Shown here: piece after piece, positions 1 to 8,812 of the stretch
Layout of the letters: every line of letters starts with the position of its first letter
Numbering within the stretch: the stretch's first letter is position 1
From: Bacillota bacterium
GTDB lineage: Bacteria; Bacillota; Clostridia; Tissierellales; Gottschalkiaceae
Direction: 5' to 3'
DNA length: 64,000 nucleotides
Assembly: GCA_023420895.1 (NCBI GenBank)
Contig: JAEZUY010000021.1
Location: forward strand, 72,554-136,553
Made by a program: the position numbers and the translations under genes
Notes under the pieces: generated by a model
What the model was told of the DNA's origin: nothing
Databases searched by the model: none
Seen by the model: only the letters and a program-made list of their open reading frames with translations

Positions 1-500
1 TGCTCCATAGCCGAATAAACGAGTGAATCCTCGTTAACTCCGCCGAATTTTTCTATAATATCCCTTCTGACTGAACCTGAATTAACTCCTATTCTTATAG
101 GAATGTCTTTTTCTCTGCAGGCTTCAACCACTTTTTTTACTCTCTCTTCATCCCCTATATTTCCCGGATTTATTCTAAGTCCGTCGACTCCGCTCTTAAC
201 AGATTCCAGCGCAAGTCTGTAGTCAAAATGAATATCGGCTATAATCGGAATATTCACTTTCTCTTTTATATCTTTTATTGCTTTAGCCGCGTCCATATCG
301 AGAACTGCAACTCTCACGATATCGCATCCGGCCTCCTCAAGAGCTTTTATCTGAGCAGCCGTCTTCTCTACATCCCTTGTATCCGTATTAGTCATCGACT
401 GAACCGGAATTGGGTTGTCTCCCCCTATTGGAACGCCTCCGCAATATATGACTCTGCTTTTTCTTCTTTCCAAGTCTATCCCTCTTTTATATATACGCAT
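1..500 (-). CDS. ispG: 4-hydroxy-3-methylbut-2-enyl diphosphate synthase, N-terminal part (runs off the window)
   Basis: IspG (GcpE) makes HMBDP from MEcDP, the penultimate step of the cytosolic MEP isoprenoid pathway. About 166 codons are visible from the ATG at 500. Family motifs read directly: VQSMTNTDT at residues 33-41, [10 protein letters not shown] at 88-97, RINPGNIG at 109-116 and GVNSGS at 138-143, all in the TIM-barrel domain. The C-terminal domain with the 4Fe-4S cysteines lies beyond the left edge. The start is 20 bases after the rseP stop, so it is probably co-transcribed with dxr and rseP; its ribosome binding site is weak, which may mean translation is coupled. Identification is firm; completeness cannot be judged. 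Confidence 0.95.
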   Translation of the reverse strand, partial: MRIYKRGIDLERRKSRVIYCGGVPIGGDNPIPVQSMTNTDTRDVEKTAAQIKALEEAGCDIVRVAVLDMDAAKAIKDIKEKVNIPIIADIHFDYRLALESVKSGVDGLRINPGNIGDEERVKKVVEACREKDIPIRIGVNSGSVRRDIIEKFGGVNEDSLVYSAME

Positions 501-520
501 TTATTTTTTTACAATCTATT

Positions 521-1525
521 TTACTTAATTAAAAATCTCATAACATCTTTATAAGTTATAAATATTGTAAGTGAAATCAGAATCAGGAATCCTGCAACAT
601 GGACCATTCCCTCTTTCTCCGGATCCATCTTCTTGCCTCTTACTGCCTCAATCAGAAGAAACAGGAATCTGCTTCCGTCAAGTGCCGGTATAGGAAGAAG
701 ATTGAAAAATCCAAGATTCACAGATATAAATCCTGTAATCAGAAGGACTGATGCAAGTCCGCTCTTAGCAGCCTGTCCTACTACATAGAAAACACCCACA
801 GGTCCTGAAACTTCTTCAGTGCTCACGCCTCCTGTGAACAGTCTTCCGATAAATTCAAACATAGCTCCTATCATTTCTTTAAACATTGAAAGAGATGATT
901 TGAACGCCGCTGAGAATGACTTATCCACTTCTCTCACTATTCCTATTATCTGTCTTCCGTCTTCTGTTTTCGTTTCTATATTAAAACTTTGCTCTTTGCC
1001 GTCTCTCTCTATTTCTATATTCACTGAGCCGCTCTTTCCTGAGAGCGCTTCAATAATATCCTGCCAGCTGTCAACACTCTTTCCGTCTATTTCAACTATT
1101 CTGTCTCCCGCTTCGATTCCAGCCTGATATGCCGGTTCATTCGGAACTACTTCGCCGACTGTATTAGTGTCGAGCGGTGAACCCATCATCATGAAATAGA
1201 CCATGAATGCAGCTATTGCAAGCACGAAGTTCATAAATGCTCCGGCAAGCACGACAGCCATTCTGCTCTTGACAGGTTTAGTGCTGAAACTGCCCTCTTC
1301 CTCAGATTCTTCGTCTTCACCTTCCATTCTGACGAACCCTCCAAGCGGAACTGCTCTCACAGCGTAAAGCGTATCGCCTTTTTTTCTGCCGAAAAGTTTA
1401 GGACCCATTCCTATTGCAAATTCATGCACTTTAATTCCTGTAAGCTTTGCCGCTGCAAAATGTCCGAATTCATGAATGAAAACTACTGCACAGAATACGA
1501 GCAGCGAAACTATTATTGTCTGCAT
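521..1525 (-). CDS. rseP: Site-2 membrane zinc metalloprotease RseP/RasP
   Basis: Intramembrane protease that cleaves anti-sigma factors and signal peptide remnants (M50 family). The 334-aa length is normal for a single-PDZ Firmicutes RasP. Visible: HEFGH zinc motif at residues 18-22 in the first membrane helix, an acidic loop near 69-78, a PDZ domain at about 120-195, and the second catalytic motif LPIPALDG at 277-284, followed by a last hydrophobic segment. It lies between dxr and ispG, as in many Clostridia, presumably in one transcript. The link with isoprenoid genes is positional, not functional. Confidence 0.95.
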   Translation of the reverse strand: MQTIIVSLLVFCAVVFIHEFGHFAAAKLTGIKVHEFAIGMGPKLFGRKKGDTLYAVRAVPLGGFVRMEGEDEESEEEGSFSTKPVKSRMAVVLAGAFMNFVLAIAAFMVYFMMMGSPLDTNTVGEVVPNEPAYQAGIEAGDRIVEIDGKSVDSWQDIIEALSGKSGSVNIEIERDGKEQSFNIETKTEDGRQIIGIVREVDKSFSAAFKSSLSMFKEMIGAMFEFIGRLFTGGVSTEEVSGPVGVFYVVGQAAKSGLASVLLITGFISVNLGFFNLLPIPALDGSRFLFLLIEAVRGKKMDPEKEGMVHVAGFLILISLTIFITYKDVMRFLIK

Positions 1526-1644
1526 AATACACCTCTCTTCTATTCTGGCTAACTACTTAATTATATCATGAACGGATGATATCTTCTCTGTTTTTTCAAT
1601 TCTATATGCTGATTCAGACCATATTTTATAGAAAGTTTATACTT

Positions 1645-2790
1645 TTATAAGCTTTTCTTTACAGCTTCTCTGGCCCATCTGTCAGCTTCCAGAATATCTT
1701 CAAGTTCCGGATGTTTAACTGATTCATGAGTATTCATTATTCTTTCTATAGTATCCGATATTTCAAGGAATTTTATCTTCTCATTTAAAAACAGTGCAAC
1801 GAGCTCTTCATTCGCCGCATTTAAAACTGCAGGCGCAGTTCCTCCTTCTCTAACTGATTCTATAGCAAGTTTCAGCGCTTTGAAAGTCTCTGTATCCGGC
1901 TTTTCAAAAGTCAGCTTCGCTATCTCCGCAAGATCTATTTTTTCAACATTATTAGGCTTTCTAAGAGGCTCTGTAAGCGCATACTGAATAGGAACCCTCA
2001 TATCCGGAGCTCCAAGCTGAGCAATTATGCTGCCGTCTTCGAATTCAACCATAGAGTGAATAATACTTTGAGGATGGACTATAGGCTCAATTCTGTCTAC
2101 ATCCACATTGAAAAGCCATTTAGCTTCTATAACCTCAAGTCCTTTATTCATCAGCGTTGCTGAGTCAACTGTTATCTTCTTTCCCATGCTCCAGTTCGGA
2201 TGGTTCAAGGCGTCTTTGAGCGTCACTTTTTCAAGTTCTTCTCTGGATTTTCCTCTGAAAGGCCCTCCCGAAGCTGTAAGAAGAATTTTTTCTATTCTGT
2301 TCTGTCTTTCTCCGTTCAAACACTGATATATAGCTGAATGCTCACTGTCCACAGGTATTATTTTAATTCCCTTTTCCTGCGCTTTCTTCATTACTATCTC
2401 TCCTGCTGTAACGAGAGTCTCCTTATTTGCAAGAGCTATAGTCTTTCCTCTGTCTATAGCTTCAAGAGTTGGAATCAGTCCTACCATTCCTACTACTGAA
2501 GTAACTAGAACTTCGCTGTCGTCTTTGGCAATCTCTTTCATCCCTTCAAGACCGACATGTATATCTATCTTTTCATCTAAAATCTCTTCAAGCTCTCTCT
2601 TCTTCTCCTCGCTTCCTACAGATACGAATTCAGGATTGAACTCTCTTATCTGTTCTGAAAGAAGCTTCACATTGGAATGAGCTGAAAGTGAAACTATTTT
2701 AAATTCATCAGAATTTCTAACTATATCTAAAGTCTGAGTTCCTATTGAACCTGTAGAACCCAGTATGCTTATTTTTCTCAAAAAACACAC
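1645..2790 (-). CDS. dxr: 1-deoxy-D-xylulose 5-phosphate reductoisomerase
   Basis: First committed enzyme of the MEP pathway: NADPH-dependent conversion of DXP to MEP. Visible: the NADPH-binding loop GSTGSIG at residues 11-17, ANKETLV at 121-127, and the metal/substrate-binding PVDSEHSAI at 146-154. Full family length. The open frame begins with GTG at 2790, but a TTG at 2781 is better placed, with GGGGTG six bases upstream, and gives the usual short N terminus before the Rossmann strand; I favour 2781. An extended -10 (TGATATAAT, TATAAT at 2815-2820) suggests the dxr-rseP-ispG unit has its own promoter, separate from cdsA. Confidence 0.95.
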   Translation of the reverse strand: MCFLRKISILGSTGSIGTQTLDIVRNSDEFKIVSLSAHSNVKLLSEQIREFNPEFVSVGSEEKKRELEEILDEKIDIHVGLEGMKEIAKDDSEVLVTSVVGMVGLIPTLEAIDRGKTIALANKETLVTAGEIVMKKAQEKGIKIIPVDSEHSAIYQCLNGERQNRIEKILLTASGGPFRGKSREELEKVTLKDALNHPNWSMGKKITVDSATLMNKGLEVIEAKWLFNVDVDRIEPIVHPQSIIHSMVEFEDGSIIAQLGAPDMRVPIQYALTEPLRKPNNVEKIDLAEIAKLTFEKPDTETFKALKLAIESVREGGTAPAVLNAANEELVALFLNEKIKFLEISDTIERIMNTHESVKHPELEDILEADRWAREAVKKSL

Positions 2791-2969
2791 CCCGTTTACT
2801 TATATTCTTTATCTATTATATCACAATAGATGATACAAGAATGAAATAGAAACCACTCTGCGTATCTCCAAATAAAACTGTCCTCTTTGCACCAGGATTT
2901 GAATCTTTTTAATATTAATGATAATCTGTCTTTGAAACATATATTTAAAATGACAGGAGGTGTAAAATA

Positions 2970-3686
2970 TTGAACAAAAAAGGTCTTTTCTTCACTATAT
3001 TAGCAATTCTCTTTTTAATATCAGCCGCTGCTTCAGTAAAATTTGTGAAAGTCAGAAAGGAAGTACATAATACTGATAATACTGAAAAGATTGAAAAAAC
3101 AGAAAACAATATAAAATATGTAAATGCGGATTTAGATGAAACTGTTGAAGAGCATATTCTTTCGAGAAAATCTGATTCTGATGCAGAGGGCTCCGAAAAA
3201 AATCAGTCAGAAAACGGTTATGAAAACAGCAAAAATTCAGAAAGCTCTAAAACGGTGAGTGAAAAAAATGAACCTGAAGTAAATGTGAATCTCAGTATTC
3301 CGTCAAGAGAAGGAACTATTCTGAAATCGGTTAAGCCGTTTTCAAATTTTGCATCTAAGGAAAATGTTGTTTCAACTTCAATGCGCTTAAATAATTACAT
3401 TTCCTATAAAATTATTCAAGTCAATGAAGATGGAAATATTCTTGAGCATATTCTTGATTATTACAACAGGCATATGTCTGGAGAAGAAACCCACTATATA
3501 ATAAATCACCATAACAATACCGTTGCAAAAGTGAGTGATTTGTCAGCAGCTGTAGACATTGAATTCACTGAATACAGAAAAGGCGAAGAATTTGATAAAA
3601 ACCAAATCGGACTCGGAAGGCCTTTAGGAAGATACACCCTTTACACTGATAACGGCGATGTTACGAAATTTGTATCTGCATTTTAA
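2970..3686 (+). CDS. Secreted or membrane-anchored protein of unknown function
   Basis: 238 aa, not recognised. Starts at TTG 2970 behind a strong AGGAGGTG. Residues 1-22 are a short basic stretch plus a hydrophobic segment, so the protein is exported and probably stays anchored because no clear cleavage site or lipobox follows. Residues about 30-105 are a low-complexity, Ser/Glu/Asn/Lys-rich linker. Residues 110-238 look like a folded domain with mixed hydrophobic and charged stretches. A possible promoter is TTGAAT, 17 bases, TAATCT just upstream. It is transcribed against the flanking dxr and cdsA genes and interrupts an otherwise conserved cluster. Confidence 0.75.
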   Translation: MNKKGLFFTILAILFLISAAASVKFVKVRKEVHNTDNTEKIEKTENNIKYVNADLDETVEEHILSRKSDSDAEGSEKNQSENGYENSKNSESSKTVSEKNEPEVNVNLSIPSREGTILKSVKPFSNFASKENVVSTSMRLNNYISYKIIQVNEDGNILEHILDYYNRHMSGEETHYIINHHNNTVAKVSDLSAAVDIEFTEYRKGEEFDKNQIGLGRPLGRYTLYTDNGDVTKFVSAF

Positions 3687-3745
3687 ATGGAGTAATATCA
3701 GTTATAATATAATTTAAAAGAAAAGTGAGGTGATATTAAATCGTA

Positions 3746-3769
3746 AAAGCCCGTCTTAAGACGGGCTTT
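3746..3769 (-). terminator. Intrinsic terminator after cdsA
   Basis: Perfect 24-base inverted repeat, arms AAAGCCCGTCTT and its complement. On the minus strand it begins three bases after the cdsA stop and is followed by a T-rich tract. It probably ends the pyrH-frr-uppS-cdsA transcript and may also stop the plus-strand gene ending at 3686. Confidence 0.85.
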
Positions 3770-3772
3770 CCT

Positions 3773-4546
3773 TTACTTAACTATATAATTCATAAAATAA
3801 TAAACTACAGGTGCTGTGAATATTATGCTGTCAAATCTGTCCAGGATTCCTCCGTGACCCGGCATGATGTTTCCATAGTCTTTTATGCCTGTTTCTCTCT
3901 TGATTTTCGAAGCGAATATATCTCCGAAAACCGAAAGCAGCGACACTATAGCCGCCATAATTCCTATTTCAACCTTGTAATTCGGATCGAATTTGGAAGC
4001 GAAGAGAACTCCAAGCGCTACCCCTCCTATTATTCCTGCGGCAAAACCCTCTATAGTTTTTTTAGGGCTCAGATTCGGCGCAAGCTTATGCTTTCCGAAA
4101 GTTCTGCCTATAAAATATGCAAAAGTGTCAGATCCTGATGCAATCAGGAACACGTACCATATTCTATAGCTGTCTGCAAAATAATAGAGATAAGACATGA
4201 AGAACACTATGTAGAATCCTCCAAGAAGTGAAAGAGCTAAATCTTTCGTCTTGACTTCAGAATCAAGTACATACTCGCAGAAATTCAGTATAAGATAAAT
4301 AAATAATGACAGAAGAAAGAACTCCTCTTTTTTAAAGAACATAAGGAAAAACAGTGTTACTGCATAAAGTATGTTCATAGCGTAAGGAATTTTCCTGTCT
4401 TTGATTATATTGACTGTATTTCTGTATTCATGAAGAGCTATAAGAGTGAGTCCTAGAACTGCCAGATTGTAAACAGGCGATCCTATATAGACTACTGCTA
4501 TCAGAAGAATAATGCCTATAAGACCGGAAATAATTCTGGTTTTCAT
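3773..4546 (-). CDS. cdsA: Phosphatidate cytidylyltransferase
   Basis: Makes CDP-diacylglycerol from phosphatidic acid and CTP at the membrane, the entry to phospholipid head-group synthesis. 257 aa, hydrophobic throughout with about seven to eight membrane segments. The C-terminal family signature is intact: a KR pair followed by KDYGNIMPGHGGILDRFD, and SDTFAYFIGR lies about 70 residues earlier. It begins one base after the uppS stop, so translation is tightly coupled, and it is the last gene of its operon, followed at once by a terminator. Confidence 0.95.
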   Translation of the reverse strand: MKTRIISGLIGIILLIAVVYIGSPVYNLAVLGLTLIALHEYRNTVNIIKDRKIPYAMNILYAVTLFFLMFFKKEEFFLLSLFIYLILNFCEYVLDSEVKTKDLALSLLGGFYIVFFMSYLYYFADSYRIWYVFLIASGSDTFAYFIGRTFGKHKLAPNLSPKKTIEGFAAGIIGGVALGVLFASKFDPNYKVEIGIMAAIVSLLSVFGDIFASKIKRETGIKDYGNIMPGHGGILDRFDSIIFTAPVVYYFMNYIVK

Positions 4547-4547
4547 T

Positions 4548-5279
4548 CTATTTTATCGCTCCGAATCTTCTGTTTCTCTGCTGATAAAGCTCTATCATTT
4601 CAAAAAATCTGTCTTCTGTAAATTCCGGCCAAGGTGTTTCAGTAAATATGAATTCTCCATATGCCAGCTGATAAAGAAGAAAATTGCTCAGTCTCTCTTC
4701 ACCGCTCGTTCTTATCATTAAATCAGGATCAGGCTGTCCTGCTGTGTAAAGATAGTCTTTAAAGCTCTCTTCATTAATATCGTCAATTTCAAGCTCTCCA
4801 TCTTTCACTTTTTCTGAAATCATTTTTACAGCTCTGACGATTTCAAGTCTTGAACCGTAGTTTAATGCTATATTAAGATTTATATTGTCGTTTTCAGAAG
4901 TTCTTTCAACTGCTGATTCTATCTCTTTTCTAACTTTTTCGGGTATTCTGTCGAGTTCTCCAAGAACTCTTATTCTGACACCTTCTCTGTCGAGTTCATT
5001 TATCTCTTTCTTCAGATAAGAAGCCAGAAGATTCATCAGAACCCCAACTTCTTCTTTCGGCCTCTTCCAGTTTTCAGTAGAAAAGGCATATAAAGTGAGA
5101 TGCCTTATATTGAGCTTGTCTGCTCCTTTTATGACATCTCTGACTCTTTCTACCCCCACTTTATGGCCTGCCGTTCTCGGCATATGTCTCTTCTTCGCCC
5201 ATCTGCCGTTTCCGTCCATTATTATAGCCACATGCTTAGGGATATTATCCATATCAATATTGTAGTCTTCGAGACCCAT
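4548..5279 (-). CDS. uppS: Isoprenyl transferase (undecaprenyl diphosphate synthase)
   Basis: Cis-prenyltransferase that elongates FPP with IPP to the C55 lipid carrier for cell-wall synthesis. Visible: HVAIIMDGNGRWAKKR near residues 16-31 with the catalytic Asp of MDGNGRWA, and the C-terminal signature regions RTSGEERLSNFLLYQ and YGEFIFTETPWPEF. 243 aa is the normal length. It consumes the product of the MEP pathway encoded by dxr and ispG nearby. It lies between a 63-aa unknown and cdsA in one operon. Confidence 0.95.
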   Translation of the reverse strand: MGLEDYNIDMDNIPKHVAIIMDGNGRWAKKRHMPRTAGHKVGVERVRDVIKGADKLNIRHLTLYAFSTENWKRPKEEVGVLMNLLASYLKKEINELDREGVRIRVLGELDRIPEKVRKEIESAVERTSENDNINLNIALNYGSRLEIVRAVKMISEKVKDGELEIDDINEESFKDYLYTAGQPDPDLMIRTSGEERLSNFLLYQLAYGEFIFTETPWPEFTEDRFFEMIELYQQRNRRFGAIK

Positions 5280-5308
5280 TTCTGCACCCCTTACTGTTTA
5301 AATGCCTT

Positions 5309-5500
5309 CTAAAAACAGCAAACTGTTATTTCATAGGCATTATCATCGAGCTCTGTTACTCTCACTATTCTCTTTTCAGTGAATTCATACTCGCTCTTTC
5401 TGCCTGAAGATGTTTCATTTATTATGAACTGAGCTTCAGGAGAATCATCCTGAAGTATGCTCAGCCCTTCATAAAATTCAAATCCTAGAACATCCTTCAT
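5309..5500 (-). CDS. Small protein of unknown function between frr and uppS
   Basis: 63 aa, not recognised. The ATG at 5500 lies six bases after the frr stop, with AGAGGT about ten bases upstream of it, so it is well placed in the operon between frr and uppS. The product is soluble, acidic, without membrane segments. The C-terminal half (KRIVRVTELDDNAYEITVCCF alternating pattern) suggests beta strands, and it ends in a Cys-Cys-Phe. No repeats or metal motif. Conservation of this slot in relatives would decide whether it is a real gene. Confidence 0.6.
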   Translation of the reverse strand: MKDVLGFEFYEGLSILQDDSPEAQFIINETSSGRKSEYEFTEKRIVRVTELDDNAYEITVCCF

Positions 5501-5506
5501 GGTATA

Positions 5507-6064
5507 CTATACCTCTAGAAGTTCCTGCTCTTTTTCTTCAGTTATTTCATCTATTTTTTCAACATACTTGTCAGTTAATTCCTGAACTCTGTTTTCTGCT
5601 GATTTTCCTTCATCTTCTGTAAGCTCTTTGTCTTTTACAAGTTTCTTAACTTCGTCGTTAGCATCTCTTCTGTGGTTTCTTATTGAAACTTTTGCATTTT
5701 CAGCAGTTTTCTTAACAAGTTTTGTAAGCTCAACTCTTCTCTCTTCTGTAAGCTTAGGTATGTTTATTCTTATTATTTTTCCATCATTAGACGGATTAAG
5801 TCCAAGTTCTGCAACTATTATAGCTTTTTCTATATCTGCAAGAGCGCCTACATCGTAAGGCTGAACTACAAGCATTCTAGGTTCTGGTGCTGATATATTT
5901 GCCAGCTGATTTAAAGGAGTCATCGCTCCGTAGTATTCAACATTAACTCTGTTTAATAGAGAAGGATTCGCTCTTCCTGCTCTTATCGACTGAAGCTCTT
6001 CTCTGAAAGATTCAACCGTTTTGTTCATATTTTCTTCTGCTTCTTTGTGTAACTGTAGATTCAT
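5507..6064 (-). CDS. frr: Ribosome recycling factor
   Basis: With EF-G, splits the post-termination ribosome. 185 aa, the family standard, with the tRNA-mimic architecture: long helices at the ends and the insert domain with ISAPEPRMLVVQPYD near the middle. The C-terminal RDANDEVKKL and TEDEGKSAENRVQELTD stretches are typical. Start ATG 6064, two bases after the pyrH stop, so the two genes are translationally coupled. Confidence 0.97.
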   Translation of the reverse strand: MNLQLHKEAEENMNKTVESFREELQSIRAGRANPSLLNRVNVEYYGAMTPLNQLANISAPEPRMLVVQPYDVGALADIEKAIIVAELGLNPSNDGKIIRINIPKLTEERRVELTKLVKKTAENAKVSIRNHRRDANDEVKKLVKDKELTEDEGKSAENRVQELTDKYVEKIDEITEEKEQELLEV

Positions 6065-6066
6065 GA

Positions 6067-6780
6067 TTAATACTCTCCTCTCACTTCTGTTCCTATTTTT
6101 TCGCCTTCAGCAACTCTCACTATATTCTGCACATCATCCATTCCGAAAGCAATCATCGGTATATTGTTTTCCATGCAAAGCGATGTCGCCGTAGCATCCA
6201 TAACTCTGAGTCCCATACTGAGTATCTCTATATAAGTCAGATCATCAAACTTCTTAGCGTCCGGATTTACTTTAGGATCCGAATCATATATTCCGTCAAC
6301 ACCTTTTTTAGCCGCCAGTATAACTTCAGCTTCTATTTCAGCCGCTCTTAAAGCTGCTGTTGTGTCTGTTGAGAAATAAGGATTTCCCGATCCTGTTGCA
6401 AGTATTACGATTCTTCCTTTTTCAAGGTGTCTTATCGCTCTTCTTCTTATATACGGTTCTGCAACCTGTTTCATATCTATAGAAGTCTGAACTCTCGTTT
6501 CTACTCCAATTTTCTCAAGTGAATCCTGAAGAGCTAAAGCATTTATAGTAGTGCCGAGCATTCCTATATAGTCTGATGTAGCTCTGTCCATACCTTTTCC
6601 GCTTCTTCCTCTCCATATATTGCCTCCGCCGACAACTATAGCCACTTGAGTTCCCATTCTGCTGACTTCCGCAACTTTTTCCGCAATTCTGTCTATAGTT
6701 TCTATGTCAAGACCGAAGCCTTTATCTCCTGCTAAAGCCTCACCGCTAAGTTTTAAAATAACTCTTTTAAATTTGGGCAT
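6067..6780 (-). CDS. pyrH: Uridylate kinase
   Basis: UMP kinase of the amino-acid kinase fold (hexameric), forming UDP from UMP with ATP. Visible: KLSGEALAG near residue 9, [10 protein letters not shown] near 50, and the C-terminal [11 protein letters not shown] segment. 237 aa is normal. In most relatives rpsB-tsf-pyrH-frr are contiguous; here pyrH has a strong promoter of its own (TTGAAA-17-TATAAT) because about 5.9 kb of other genes separate it from tsf. A TetR-type palindrome lies just after the -10 (see separate entry). Confidence 0.96.
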   Translation of the reverse strand: MPKFKRVILKLSGEALAGDKGFGLDIETIDRIAEKVAEVSRMGTQVAIVVGGGNIWRGRSGKGMDRATSDYIGMLGTTINALALQDSLEKIGVETRVQTSIDMKQVAEPYIRRRAIRHLEKGRIVILATGSGNPYFSTDTTAALRAAEIEAEVILAAKKGVDGIYDSDPKVNPDAKKFDDLTYIEILSMGLRVMDATATSLCMENNIPMIAFGMDDVQNIVRVAEGEKIGTEVRGEY

Positions 6781-6808
6781 ATATCAAACACTCCTAAAAT
6801 TTTTTATA

Positions 6809-6822
6809 ACCGAACAATCGGT
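6809..6822 (-). promoter_or_regulatory. TetR-type operator-like palindrome in the pyrH promoter region
   Basis: ACCGA-acaa-TCGGT, a perfect 5-bp inverted repeat with a 4-base spacer, extended outward by matching AT pairs. On the minus strand it starts roughly 13 bases after the TATAAT and 29 bases before the pyrH ATG, a position where bound protein would block transcription. The pattern resembles operators of TetR/AcrR-family regulators (established pattern); no such regulator is in the window. A weak RNA hairpin is the alternative. Confidence 0.45.
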
Positions 6823-6835
6823 CATGATTAAACAA

Positions 6836-6864
6836 ATTATATCAAATTTACCTTCTATTTTCAA
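6836..6864 (-). promoter_or_regulatory. Promoter of pyrH
   Basis: Read on the minus strand: -35 TTGAAA (6864-6859), 17-base spacer, -10 TATAAT (6841-6836). Near-consensus housekeeping promoter 56 bases before the pyrH start. Confidence 0.7.
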
Positions 6865-7032
6865 TATTTCGGCAGTTATTAGCCTTTTCTAACTTTTTCT
6901 ATCTTTTTTGTTGCTTTAAATAATCAATTTTGAAAAATTGAATTATAGCAAAAAATACTGTCTTAATTTCAGTTTCAATGTTATAATGATTATTATTATT
7001 ATTTAGAATTTTAAAAGAAAGGAGAAATCTTA

Positions 7033-7809
7033 ATGGATTTTCTTAATTTAATCTTTGTAAGCAACAAAATCATTCCCTGCATGATTCTTGTATTTGCGCT
7101 TACTGTTTTACTCGCAGGACAGATAAAGAAGAGGTCTAAAGCTTTTTACATAGCATCAGGCGCTATAGCGCTTTTCTTTGTCGTAATAAATATTTACTGG
7201 AACATAACAGGCATGCGTCCTGAAATCGATTCAGCACTCGTAAATAATCTCATGGCTTATGTGCAGAAAGGAATAGTAGGATACTGTCTTTTCATAATAG
7301 TAATGTTCCTCGGAGTAGTCAGTAAAAAAAGTCCAGTTGCCAGAAAGCTCATGGCTATAAGAGGAGAGCTTGCAATAATAGCATCCATATTTTCACTATG
7401 CCATCTGATTATATTCGGGATAGGATACTTCATAGCGCTTTTTACTGGAAATATCAAAGATATAGGATATACTCTGCTGTTTATATCTTCGGCTCTTCTG
7501 CTTGTAATCATGATTCCTCTCTGGATATCGTCTTTTAAGAAGATAAGAAAGAGAATGACTCCTCAGAAATGGATAAAGCTTCAGGCCTATTCCTATTATT
7601 TCTACTTTATCCTTTTTGGGAATGTGATTTTTGTCTTCATAAGAAGACTCTTATTCATGGGCGATATGCTGAAGAGCAAACCTGGAGCTCTTGCTGAAAC
7701 ATGGCTGTCTCTGGCTGTATATACTCTGCTTTTCGGATCTTATACAGTGCTCAGATTAAAAAAGAAATCAGCCAGACAAAAAACTTTGAGTGTGCAAAAC
7801 AACATATAG
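7033..7809 (+). CDS. Ferric reductase-like (MsrQ/YedZ-like) integral membrane protein
   Basis: 258 aa with about seven hydrophobic helices. Central helices carry RGELAIIASIFSLCHLIIFG (about 114-133), with the His placed as in haem-binding ferric-reductase-like domains, and W-x-KLQ-x-YSYYFYF near 176-186, like the second conserved helix of MsrQ/YedZ. The second haem-ligand His expected after it is replaced by Gly-Asn, so haem binding may be altered or lost. Start ATG behind AAAGGAG, divergent from pyrH. No MsrP partner is adjacent. The family call rests on pattern recognition only. Confidence 0.55.
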   Translation: MDFLNLIFVSNKIIPCMILVFALTVLLAGQIKKRSKAFYIASGAIALFFVVINIYWNITGMRPEIDSALVNNLMAYVQKGIVGYCLFIIVMFLGVVSKKSPVARKLMAIRGELAIIASIFSLCHLIIFGIGYFIALFTGNIKDIGYTLLFISSALLLVIMIPLWISSFKKIRKRMTPQKWIKLQAYSYYFYFILFGNVIFVFIRRLLFMGDMLKSKPGALAETWLSLAVYTLLFGSYTVLRLKKKSARQKTLSVQNNI

Positions 7810-7877
7810 TCTGGACAAAATTTGCAATAATTTGTAAAATATAATTGTATATGCAGAGAGTAAACAGCATAAAAAAT

Positions 7878-7901
7878 GACGGACATAGAGATATGTCCGT
7901 C
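7878..7901 (-). terminator. Intrinsic terminator-like hairpin
   Basis: GACGGACATA-gaga-TATGTCCGTC, a perfect 10-bp stem. On the minus strand it is followed by CATTTTTTATG, so it is oriented to end the transcript of the dehydrogenase at 8024, about 120 bases after its stop. On the plus strand no T-tract follows. Confidence 0.7.
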
Positions 7902-8023
7902 TAAAAACGTAAAATTTCCAAATACCGAAATTTTAGTCTGTATATGTTTAGTATCATCTTATCTCAGTGTCCAGCTGTAATTAAAAGCTGATACTGAACA
8001 TTATTTAACTGTTTTTCTCTGCA

Positions 8024-8719
8024 TTATACTGCTGTATATCCTCCATCTACTGGAAGTATAACACCTGTAACGTAAGATGCTTCATCGCTCGCTAAGAATA
8101 TAGCAGCTGCGTTAAGTTCTCCTTCATTTCCATAACGTCCAAGAGGCACAGTCGCTTTCATGTAATTTGTAAATTCTTCCGTATCTAGAGTGTCTATAGT
8201 AAGCTCTGTAGCAAAATATCCCGGACAGATAGCATTACAAGTTATATTGTATTTAGCTAATTCTGCCGCTACAGCTCTTGTAAAGTTTACAACTCCACCT
8301 TTTGATGCGTGATATGCAACTGTATCTATAGCAGTATTTCCTACTAGTCCATACATTGATGCTATGTTTATTATTCTGCCGTAATTATTTTTCTTCATGA
8401 TATTTCCAAAAGCACGAGTTACATAGAAAACACTGTCTAAGTCTGTATTCATTGTGAATTCCCATTCTTCGTCAGTCATATCAAGTACCCCGTTGTTTTT
8501 AGCAGAACCTGCACAGTTAACTAGAACATCAACTTTTCCAAATTCTTCTTCTGCTTTTTTAGCAGCGTCGTTTACCATTTCAGGATCTGTAACATCACAT
8601 CTTAAAGGCAGTACTTTAACTCCTTCTTTTCTAAGTTCTTCAGCAAGTGATTCAAGCTTTTCTAAACGTCTTGCAGTTATAACTAAATCTGCACCCTGTT
8701 TTGCAAATCCTCTTGCCAT
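8024..8719 (-). CDS. Short-chain dehydrogenase/reductase with a frameshifted N terminus
   Basis: NAD(P)H-dependent oxidoreductase of the classical SDR family, substrate unknown (glucose/gluconate dehydrogenase- or FabG-like). The 231-aa frame from ATG 8719 has NCAG, the catalytic Ser in NIASMYG and YHASK, but lacks the TGxxxGxG cofactor motif. That motif (SGASSGLG) is encoded immediately upstream in the same frame, back to about 8778, with no start codon in frame. A good ATG with AGGAGG (8789-8794, spacing 7) is at 8781 but one base out of frame. The gene is therefore probably 8024-8781 with a one-base deletion or a sequencing error. Confidence 0.8.
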   Translation of the reverse strand: MARGFAKQGADLVITARRLEKLESLAEELRKEGVKVLPLRCDVTDPEMVNDAAKKAEEEFGKVDVLVNCAGSAKNNGVLDMTDEEWEFTMNTDLDSVFYVTRAFGNIMKKNNYGRIINIASMYGLVGNTAIDTVAYHASKGGVVNFTRAVAAELAKYNITCNAICPGYFATELTIDTLDTEEFTNYMKATVPLGRYGNEGELNAAAIFLASDEASYVTGVILPVDGGYTAV

Positions 8720-8781
8720 CTGAGCTCCTAATCCTGAAGATGCTCCTGATACTACTACTACACGATTCTTTAAATCAACAT
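8720..8781 (-). other. Out-of-frame 5' part of the dehydrogenase gene
   Basis: Minus-strand ATG at 8781-8779 is followed by TTG ATT TAA in its own frame. Adding one T (ATG TTT GAT TTA AAG) joins the ATG to the frame encoding VDLKNRVVVVSGASSGLG, the typical SDR N terminus. The lesion lies at about 8776-8779. Confidence 0.7.
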
Positions 8782-8790
8782 ATCCTAACC

Positions 8791-8812
8791 TCCTAAAAAT
8801 TTCCTAAAAATT
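8791..8812 (-). repeat. 11-bp tandem duplication at the ribosome binding site
   Basis: TCCTAAAAATT occurs twice head to tail (8791-8801, 8802-8812), directly beside the AGGAGG of the frameshifted dehydrogenase. Confidence 0.75.
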
